A stretch of DNA of 64,000 nt from a bacterium OL-1 (GTDB taxonomy: Bacteria; Actinomycetota; Coriobacteriia; Coriobacteriales; Atopobiaceae): the NCBI GenBank assembly GCA_000752675.2, contig LM994627.1:127767-191766 (forward strand). Direction: 5' to 3'. The notes beneath the pieces are model-generated. The model made no database searches. It was not told where the DNA came from and was given only the letters and a program-made list of their open reading frames with translations. Below, in pieces: positions 15,777 to 22,630 of this stretch. The first letter of the stretch is position 1. Each line of letters starts with the position of its first letter. The position numbers and the translations under genes were made by a program.

Positions 15777-15945
15777 CGACGCCCCACGCTGCATGCTCTG
15801 CGGCGCGGAGATGCGCGAGGAGCGCGGCAAGGAGCGCAGGAACGAGGGGATGGTCATGCGCTGGTGGATGTGCCCCAGGTGCCTCCACAGGCAGTCGACC
15901 ATCACCGACGAAGGCGGCAGACGCCGCCGCGACGAGAGGAGGTAG
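15760..15945 (+). CDS. small zinc-ribbon protein, 61 aa
   Basis: ATG at 15760 inside the holin gene end. Contains CMLCGAE near the N-terminus and CPRCLHRQ about 30 residues later, with a basic tail ending RRRRDERR. It lies between holin and amidase, which is not a usual place for a zinc protein, yet it belongs to the same small zinc-ribbon style as the genes at 693-2283. Function unknown. Confidence 0.55.
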   Translation: MAPTFSDAPRCMLCGAEMREERGKERRNEGMVMRWWMCPRCLHRQSTITDEGGRRRRDERR

Positions 15946-15947
15946 GC

Positions 15948-16796
15948 GTGCATCTGTACGTAATCTGCGGACACGGAGCGGGTGACCCAGGCGCGTGCGG
16001 CAACGGCTACTCGGAGGCGGAGCGCGTCCGTGCGCTCGGTGCCAGGATTGCGGCGCTTGGCGGCTCTTCCGTCACGCTGCTCGACACGAGCCGAAACTGG
16101 TACGCCGACCGTGGCATCAACAGCCTGAGCATACCCAGCGGTGACGCGCTGGTGGAGCTGCACATGGACTCGGCCAACGCCTCCGCGCGGGGAGGGCACG
16201 TCATCATCGCAAGCGGCCTCGGAGGCCCTGACGCCTACGACAGGGCGCTCGCGGCATCGATTTCGGCAATCTTCCCAGGCCGTTCGCAGACCATAGTCGA
16301 GCGTTCCAACCTGGCGAACCCGAACCGCGCGAAGAGGCGCGGCATCAACTACCGCCTGGTCGAGAACGGCTTCATCACCAACGCGGGAGACGTTGAGACG
16401 TTCAACTCCCGCCTCGATGACATCGCTCGCGCCTACCTCGCGGCCTTCGGAATCTCCGGTGGCGGCGAGCCGCAGGCGGTCGAGGACGGCACAAAGGACG
16501 CAATCACACAGGAAGAGGTAGAAGAGATGGCAGCAACAGGCATGGGCGTCATCGTAAACCCCCAGGGCGCGAAGTACGAGGAGCACCCCGGTGGCTTGTA
16601 CCGCATCACCGCCGACCACGTGTACCACTACACCAACGCGGACCAGCCGCGAGCCGATGACATCCTCTCGCGTGCCATGTGCGGCGAGGACGTGCCGCGA
16701 ATCGACATGGCGAGCTACGGCACTGACCCCTGGTTCGAGCGCATGGTGCAGGCGCGTGGCGGCTGGGACGCCGTCATCCATTGCCCATCCGAGTGA
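15948..16796 (+). CDS. endolysin: N-acetylmuramoyl-L-alanine amidase (Amidase_3 type)
   Basis: GTG at 15948 after AGGAGG. 282 aa. The catalytic domain starts at once, with zinc ligands in ICGHGAGDPGACGNGYSEAE (His and Glu), a third in LVELHMDSANAS (His), and the catalytic Glu in LVENGFITN. This is the Amidase_3 layout that cuts the amide bond between MurNAc and L-alanine in peptidoglycan. A short linker (about 175-200) is followed by a C-terminal part of about 80 residues, probably wall-binding. No signal peptide, in keeping with holin-dependent release. Confidence 0.88.
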   Translation: MHLYVICGHGAGDPGACGNGYSEAERVRALGARIAALGGSSVTLLDTSRNWYADRGINSLSIPSGDALVELHMDSANASARGGHVIIASGLGGPDAYDRALAASISAIFPGRSQTIVERSNLANPNRAKRRGINYRLVENGFITNAGDVETFNSRLDDIARAYLAAFGISGGGEPQAVEDGTKDAITQEEVEEMAATGMGVIVNPQGAKYEEHPGGLYRITADHVYHYTNADQPRADDILSRAMCGEDVPRIDMASYGTDPWFERMVQARGGWDAVIHCPSE

Positions 16797-16820
16797 CGGG
16801 CGCACTAGCATTCCCATAGG

Positions 16821-16839
16821 CCGTGCCGAGAGCACGGCA
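16821..16839 (+). repeat. hairpin after the endolysin gene
   Basis: Arms GCCGTGC and GCACGGC with a 5-base loop. First of three hairpins in about 110 bases; not followed by T. Confidence 0.5.
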
Positions 16840-16847
16840 CACGGACA

Positions 16848-16871
16848 GCCCCGGAGCCAGAAATCCGGGGC
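16848..16871 (+). repeat. second hairpin after the endolysin gene
   Basis: Arms GCCCCGG (16848-16854) and CCGGGGC (16865-16871), followed by GCTCTT; a weak terminator at best. Confidence 0.5.
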
Positions 16872-16886
16872 GCTCTTACAGCGCAT

Positions 16887-16927
16887 ACCCCTCGGCCTCC
16901 CAACGGTGCTCAACTGAGGGGTCTTTT
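16887..16927 (+). terminator. terminator closing the lysis cassette
   Basis: Arms ACCCCTC (16887-16893) and GAGGGGT (16916-16922) followed by CTTTTCG. The rest of the gap to the chaperone gene at 17092 shows no gene. Confidence 0.6.
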
Positions 16928-17091
16928 CGTTTGCGCAGGTAGATGGCTCGCTGAGAGCCGTTCTAAGGCCCTGTTCTCAGGCCGGTGGACCAACAACACG
17001 TGGGACTCATACCAATCTTGGACGTACCCGGCGCGGGGGACACCCACCGGAACATGTTGCCGTGGCAAGTCAAGAGACCAGGAGGGTTCCC

Positions 17092-17481
17092 ATGGCAACT
17101 AAGCAGTGGTTCGAGTACGTCAACCCGGAGACGGGACGCAAGGAGTTCGAGTGCCCCGCGCTCCAAGGCCAGTCAATCCTGGCAAAGCAGATTTCGAGCG
17201 CGTCCGGCATGGCCGACGAGGACATGAGGAGCACCGCGAACGTGACGGTGTGGGCCGCGCTCTGCGCCGACGTGAAGGGACACAAGGTGCTCCCCAGGGG
17301 CGTGAGGCGCACGACCGACGTGAGCGCGTTCGTGCAGAAGATGGCCGACGCCGTGGACGCCGGTTACGTCATCGACTTCAACGACAAGTACACCATCCTC
17401 TTCCGCTCCGAGGACGTGGATGACAAGGGCGCGGGGGGCGTTGACGAAAACCCTACGGGTTCGAGTCTCGAATTCTCGTAA
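17092..17481 (+). CDS. tail assembly chaperone (gpG-like), 129 aa
   Basis: ATG at 17092 after AGGAGGG; the frame start at 17062 has no ribosome site. The protein is small and acidic, with a helical core (VSAFVQKMADAVDAGYVIDF) and sits directly before the tape measure module. In lambda-like phages a -1 frameshift near the end of G makes a G-T fusion. Here a second frame, -1 relative to G, is open from 17445 to 17705 and overlaps the G end, in keeping with that arrangement. Confidence 0.65.
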   Translation: MATKQWFEYVNPETGRKEFECPALQGQSILAKQISSASGMADEDMRSTANVTVWAALCADVKGHKVLPRGVRRTTDVSAFVQKMADAVDAGYVIDFNDKYTILFRSEDVDDKGAGGVDENPTGSSLEFS

Positions 17482-17705
17482 AGCTGGCCCGCTACACGGG
17501 TTCCGGCGTCATGGAGCTGCTGGGACTCGCGTGCGGGATGCCGATGCTCTTCGAGCAGGCGTACTACGACCTGTCCGAGCTTGAGGAGCGCGAGGCTCAG
17601 ACGCAGGCCCCCACGTGGAGGAAGAAGGGCGAGAAGGCCACCGACGCGCGTGACAGGCTGCGTGCCGAGCGAGAGGCGGCCAAGGCGCGTTTGGAGGCTG
17701 CGTAG
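17445..17705 (+). CDS. T-like extension of the tail chaperone, probable -1 frameshift product
   Basis: The frame is open from 17445 (after a stop at 17442-17444) to the TAG at 17703-17705, -1 relative to the upstream gene. An ATG at 17511 has no ribosome site, so translation by frameshift from the chaperone is more likely. The product reads LGLACGMPMLFEQAYYDLSE and then a charged helix (DRLRAEREAAKARLEAA), similar in kind to lambda gpT parts. The slip site must lie between 17445 and 17481; GAAAACCC at 17446-17453 is the only run there. No perfect heptamer is seen. Confidence 0.5.
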   Translation, partial: RKPYGFESRILVKLARYTGSGVMELLGLACGMPMLFEQAYYDLSELEEREAQTQAPTWRKKGEKATDARDRLRAEREAAKARLEAA

Positions 17706-17706
17706 C

Positions 17707-18144
17707 GTGTACACGATTGAGGTACAGGGGCTTGACGAGACAATCGCCCAGCTCAGGGAGCTTGACGGCAAGCTCGCGTCAGACCTCAAGAGGGAGATAA
17801 AGGGCATAGCGCAGCCGACGCTCTCCAAGGCGAAGGGGTTCGCCGGGGGCGTCGGCTCCTTCCCAACGGGAAGGTATGCCGCGTCGCTGTCGCTTAGGAC
17901 GTACGCGAACGGGGTCAAGTTCGTATCGAACGACCCAGGCGGAGGCGTCATCGAGTTCGCAAACCCAGGGGCGCTCATCCTCACCGGCGAGAGGGCAGGC
18001 AGGCGTGCGGGCGTGCCAGTTGGCAGCAACCCGCCCCGTGCGCTGCTCAAGGCAATCCTCGAGGACGAGGAGCACATAGTCGAGAAGGTCAACGAGAAGG
18101 TAGTCGAATACTGCGACTGGGACGTTGGGAGCATCCATGGGTAA
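17707..18144 (+). CDS. tail component, HK97 gp10-like, 145 aa
   Basis: GTG at 17707 one base after the T-like stop. MYTIEVQGLDETIAQLRELD and then KREIKGIAQPTLSKAKGFAG, followed by a TGRYAASLSLRTYANGVKFV beta hairpin and IEFANPGALILTGERAG, fit the gp10-like (minor tail, tail terminator region) fold. It overlaps the tape measure start by 8 bases. In HK97-like phages this gene normally lies before the tube gene, so its place here after the chaperone is a small rearrangement. Confidence 0.55.
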   Translation: MYTIEVQGLDETIAQLRELDGKLASDLKREIKGIAQPTLSKAKGFAGGVGSFPTGRYAASLSLRTYANGVKFVSNDPGGGVIEFANPGALILTGERAGRRAGVPVGSNPPRALLKAILEDEEHIVEKVNEKVVEYCDWDVGSIHG

Positions 18145-21100
18145 GGCATCTATCACAATTGCCATCGGCGCTCTCTGGAACGGCCAGGACCAGCTCAACA
18201 AGGTCAGCAACGATGTGTCACGCATCGCGCTCCTCACCGCAAAGTCAAGCGTGTCGACCACGCGCGACCTTGCGATGCAGGGTGAGAGCTGGGTCGACCT
18301 AGGAAACAAGATTTACGATGCGGGCACGAAGATTGAGAACGTCGGGAACACGCTCACCAACGCGATAACCGTGCCGATGACCAAGGTGGGCGGATACTGC
18401 GTCGACCAGGCAGTTAACTTCGACACGGCAATCGCCAACCTGCGCAAGACATCGGACCTCACGGCGGACCAGCTTGAGGCCATGGGGCAGGCGGCAATCG
18501 ACGCCTCGACCAAGCAGCCCGTCGACGCCGCCACAATCGTGAACATCGAGGCGCTCGGCTCACAGCTCGGCGTCGCGGATGACAACCTGCAGTCGTTCGC
18601 GCAGACCGTCTCCGGCCTAGACATAGCGACGAACATGGACGCCGACACCGCCGCCACCGAGATGGCACGCTTCGCCAACATCACTGGCATGTCCGAGGAC
18701 GTGTTCTCTAACTACGGCTCCACAATCGTCGCCATCGGCAACAACATGGCAACCACCGAGTCGGATGTATCGTCGCTGGCGCTGCGCTTTGCGTCGGCTG
18801 GCACCGCAGCGGGCATGTCGCAGGCGGACATCCTTGGCATGTCCGGCGCACTGTCATCGCTCGGCGTCAAGGCCGAGATGGGCGGCTCGGCGCTCTCGCA
18901 GACCGTGAACGCAATCAGCGTGGCCGTGTCCACCGGCGGTGACAGCCTCGACGCATTCGCCGAGAAGGCCGGTATGAGCGCGGACGAGTTCAAGGCCGCG
19001 TGGGAGCAGGACGCCGCAGGCACGTTCAACACGCTCGTGGAGAACATGGGCAAGTCCGTTGCCGCTGGCGAGGACGTGAACGTGATGCTCTCCGACCTCG
19101 GAATCACGGGAATCCGCCAGTCGGACGTGATGCGAAGGCTCGTGGACTCCACCGAGGCCGTCACAGGCAAGCAGTCCGTCCTGGCTGGCGCACTCGACCT
19201 CTCGCGCAGCGCGTGGGAGGAGAACACGGCGCTGCAGACCGAGGTCGACCAGCGAAACGAGTCCATGCAGTCGCGCCTTGACGTGCTCAAGAACAAGGTC
19301 GACGCCGTTGCGATAACCGTTGGCACCCCGCTCACGGACGCCCTCATTGACGCCCTAGACGCGCTGCAGCCCCTCTTCCAGGGCGTGGCGGACGCGGCGC
19401 AGGCGTTCGCCGACATGGACGAGGAGGACCAGCGCACGATTCTCTCGCTTGCGGGCGTGGTGACGGCGGCTGGCCCGGTGCTCTCAGTGGCAGGCAAGCT
19501 CGTCCAGGGAATCGGCAACGTCAACACGGAGTTCGGCAAGACGCAGGAGAAGATAGCCATCTACGGTGACGCCCTCGACACGGTGGACGGCTCGCAGATG
19601 CGCCACTACGCCAGCTCAAAGGAGCTTGCGGCGCAGCTCGGCTCGGTGCAGAACTCCGCCGCGAAGGCCGCTGGCGGTGCGGAGAAGTACGTGCACGCCT
19701 GGGAGGGCATGACCGACTCGGCGAAGGTCGTGCGCGACAACACCGAGAAGATTGCCGACCTCACATACAAGATGGACAACCTCGGCGAAGGCTCGGACAA
19801 GACGAAGGAGAGCATCCGCAAGCAGATAGCCGCGCTTGAGGACCAGACCGCAGCGGCCCAGGACTCCTACGAGAAGAACGCCGCGCTGGTCACCACCTGG
19901 TCCAAGTCATCGTCCGAGGCCGAGAAGGCCGCGAGCGGCATCGGCGGACTCACCGAGAGCCTCGGGAAGGTGAAGGCCGGGGCTGTCGACGTGTCGAAGG
20001 AGCTTAGCGCGGCCACTAGCACGGCAAGCAGCGCCACGTCCACGTTCGGCACCAACCTGGCGAACGGCTTCAAGCTGGCGGCAAGCTCTGCGGTGGACAT
20101 GGCTAAGAACTTTGCCATCGGTGCCCTGCAGGCGGGTGCGATAAGCCTCGCAATCGCGGGCGTCACGGCTGTCGTTGGCCTCCTCGTGTCATCCTACGAG
20201 GAGCAGAAAGAGAAGGCAGAGAACCTTGAGAAGGCCACTGACGGCCTCACTGACGCCACGAACAAGAGCATCAAGGCCGCTCAGGACCAGGGCATCGCCT
20301 ACCAGGGCAACAAGGTGTCCCTCAGCGACGCACGCGATGCCGTCGACAAGGCAATCGAGTCACAGGCCAAGCTCGCGGACACGATTAATGACGGAAACTC
20401 GCAGGCGTCGGCGCAGATGGGCCAGCTGCAGGCCGCGTACTCGGTCATCAAGGAGTACGCGAACCAAACGGGCCTCGGCGCGGACGAGCAGGGCAGGCTC
20501 AAGGCTGCGGTAGAGACGTTCAACGACATCGCAGGCACCCAAATCGAGGTCACCGACGCCGTGAACGGCAAGCTCTCCGAGAACGGCGAGGCAATCGACA
20601 ACGTGTCAACCAAGCTCGGTGACTACGTCCAGCAGAAGCTTGAGCAGATTAAGGTCGACGCCTACCAGGAGAGGCTAACGCAGCTCTACCAGCAGCAAGC
20701 CGAGGACATCGAGGCGCTCGCCAAGGCTCAGAAGGCGTACAACGACGAGATGGACCAGTACGGCTCCAAGTCCGAGTACGTCCAGGACTACGTTGACAAG
20801 AACAAGAACCTGCAGGAGCAGCTTGGGTACACGGACGAGCAGATGCGAAACATGGCCTCGTCAATGTACGACGCCAACGCAGCCAGCGCCGCAGCGAAAT
20901 CTGGGCTAAACGACGCGAAGGACGCCCTGGACACGATTAACGGCTCAATCTCGAACACCGAGGCCGCGCTGGGTTCCGCCACCGCAATCGCGGACGGCTT
21001 CTCAGGCAGCGTTGTCAACTTCGCCCAGGCGAGCACGGCCATCAGCAGCGCGTGCGAGGGCTGCAACGTCGACCTGCAGGAGTTCGCCAAGAGCCTCTCC

Positions 21101-22630
21101 GACACGGGACTCTCCGTGGAGCAGCTCGGTGACATAAACGACAGCGAGTGGACGCAGATTGTCGCTTCATACGACGGCAACTCGCAGTCAATCATCGACT
21201 CCCTTAACCAGCTCGGCATCGACATGGGAGACTCCGGTGACCGAGCGGTGCAGGCGCTCTCGGACGGCCTCCTCAGCGGGAGAGACGGAGTGGGAGACGC
21301 CGCGTCTCAGCTCGTGCAGGAGGCGAAGAACGGTGACTGGTCCGGCCTCGTCGCGGACATGCGCGACCATGGATTCGACATCCCGGAGGAGCTTGCCTCC
21401 GCGCTTGAGTCCAACAGCGGCGCTCCCAGCGATGCCGCGTACCACATGCTCTCTCTCGTGGCGCTCAAGCTCTCCGGCGGTGACCTCACCGAGGCCGCGA
21501 ACATCCTCGGCGGTGACATCGACGCGGGACTTGCCGACGGCATCGCAAACGGCACGCTCTCCGAGGAGGAGGCCGCGCTGCTCGGAGAGGACGTGCTTGA
21601 GAAGGCGAAGGAATCGCTCGACTCGCACTCTCCATCCGTGAAGTTCTACGAACTCGGCTCTGACGTTGACGCGGGCCTCGCCAACGGTATTGACGAGAAC
21701 AGCGATGGCCCCAAGACAAGCTCCGCGAACCTCGGGCAGGCGGTGCTCGACGGCATCAGCGACCTCGTCAAGAACATGACGGACGTAGGCTCGAACTCCG
21801 GCTCCGGCCTCAACTCCGGCCTGCTGTCCTGGCTAAACCCCGTCAAGAGTTCTGGCTCGTCGCTCAAGCAGGGCGCGGAGAGCGGCGTGAACGGCACCGC
21901 GAAGGACCTCTCGACAGAGGGCAGCAGTGCGGGCAAGCTGTTCTCCGGTGGAATTGCGGCCTACGTAGGCAGCGCGTCCTCAGCTGGCTACGGCCTCTAC
22001 TCCGCAGTGACCGGGGAGACATCCGGTACGGCCAGGACGCTCGGCGGATACGGCAGCGACGCCTCGGGCAAGTTCGCCTCCGGCATCGGGGCCAACTCCG
22101 GGAGGGTGCTCGCGCAGGCGAACGCCATCGCCAACAACGCGATGATGGCCGGGAACTACGGCAACTCGTACGTGTGGGGCACGCACCTGTCCGGGAACTT
22201 CGCCTCGGGCATCAGCGCGGGGCTCGGCTGGGTGAGGGACGCCGCGAACAGGATAGCCAGCGCGGCTGCGAACATCCTGCACTTCTCGGTGCCAGACGAG
22301 GGTCCCTGGTCCGGCTCCGAGCGCGGCGGCGTGACCTCCGGCATGCACCTCGCGCAGAACATCGCAAGCGGCATGGAGCGCGGCATCCCCGAGGTGAGGC
22401 GTGCTGCGCTTGCCGTGGCTGACGCGACGAGCGTGCCGGTGCCGTCGCTCGGGGCACGCGCCGTGGGCGGCTACGGCTCCAAGTACGGGGACCGTGGCGG
22501 GAACATGACCACGAACAACTGGAACCTGACAATCAACGGGGCGCAGCTGCGCGATGCGTCACCGAGGGCGCAGGAGCTTATCGGCGAGCTGTTCGGCGAG
22601 TTCGGCATGGTTGCCGACATGGGGGTATAG
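18137..22630 (+). CDS. phage tail tape measure protein, TP901 type
   Basis: ATG at 18137 (MGKASITIAIGALWNGQD) after GGGAG, overlapping the previous stop. About 1,497 aa. The TP901 core is visible around residues 75-330 (VDQAVNFDTAIANLRKTSDL, ALGSQLGVADDNLQSFAQTV, GMSEDVFSNYGSTIVAIGNN, GGSALSQTVNAISVAVSTGG). Coiled coils follow, a hydrophobic membrane-type segment near residue 660-690 (IGALQAGAISLAIAGVTAVV), and a C-terminal repeat-like part. It sets tail length and may be injected with the DNA. Length suggests a tail of roughly 200 nm by the usual rule of 1.5 angstrom per residue. Confidence 0.9.
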   Translation: MGKASITIAIGALWNGQDQLNKVSNDVSRIALLTAKSSVSTTRDLAMQGESWVDLGNKIYDAGTKIENVGNTLTNAITVPMTKVGGYCVDQAVNFDTAIANLRKTSDLTADQLEAMGQAAIDASTKQPVDAATIVNIEALGSQLGVADDNLQSFAQTVSGLDIATNMDADTAATEMARFANITGMSEDVFSNYGSTIVAIGNNMATTESDVSSLALRFASAGTAAGMSQADILGMSGALSSLGVKAEMGGSALSQTVNAISVAVSTGGDSLDAFAEKAGMSADEFKAAWEQDAAGTFNTLVENMGKSVAAGEDVNVMLSDLGITGIRQSDVMRRLVDSTEAVTGKQSVLAGALDLSRSAWEENTALQTEVDQRNESMQSRLDVLKNKVDAVAITVGTPLTDALIDALDALQPLFQGVADAAQAFADMDEEDQRTILSLAGVVTAAGPVLSVAGKLVQGIGNVNTEFGKTQEKIAIYGDALDTVDGSQMRHYASSKELAAQLGSVQNSAAKAAGGAEKYVHAWEGMTDSAKVVRDNTEKIADLTYKMDNLGEGSDKTKESIRKQIAALEDQTAAAQDSYEKNAALVTTWSKSSSEAEKAASGIGGLTESLGKVKAGAVDVSKELSAATSTASSATSTFGTNLANGFKLAASSAVDMAKNFAIGALQAGAISLAIAGVTAVVGLLVSSYEEQKEKAENLEKATDGLTDATNKSIKAAQDQGIAYQGNKVSLSDARDAVDKAIESQAKLADTINDGNSQASAQMGQLQAAYSVIKEYANQTGLGADEQGRLKAAVETFNDIAGTQIEVTDAVNGKLSENGEAIDNVSTKLGDYVQQKLEQIKVDAYQERLTQLYQQQAEDIEALAKAQKAYNDEMDQYGSKSEYVQDYVDKNKNLQEQLGYTDEQMRNMASSMYDANAASAAAKSGLNDAKDALDTINGSISNTEAALGSATAIADGFSGSVVNFAQASTAISSACEGCNVDLQEFAKSLSDTGLSVEQLGDINDSEWTQIVASYDGNSQSIIDSLNQLGIDMGDSGDRAVQALSDGLLSGRDGVGDAASQLVQEAKNGDWSGLVADMRDHGFDIPEELASALESNSGAPSDAAYHMLSLVALKLSGGDLTEAANILGGDIDAGLADGIANGTLSEEEAALLGEDVLEKAKESLDSHSPSVKFYELGSDVDAGLANGIDENSDGPKTSSANLGQAVLDGISDLVKNMTDVGSNSGSGLNSGLLSWLNPVKSSGSSLKQGAESGVNGTAKDLSTEGSSAGKLFSGGIAAYVGSASSAGYGLYSAVTGETSGTARTLGGYGSDASGKFASGIGANSGRVLAQANAIANNAMMAGNYGNSYVWGTHLSGNFASGISAGLGWVRDAANRIASAAANILHFSVPDEGPWSGSERGGVTSGMHLAQNIASGMERGIPEVRRAALAVADATSVPVPSLGARAVGGYGSKYGDRGGNMTTNNWNLTINGAQLRDASPRAQELIGELFGEFGMVADMGV

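Noticed and set aside
17433-17439. GGGGGGC as the tail chaperone slippery site
   Set aside because: It is in the right frame for -1 slippage, but the -1 frame meets a TGA at 17442-17444 at once.
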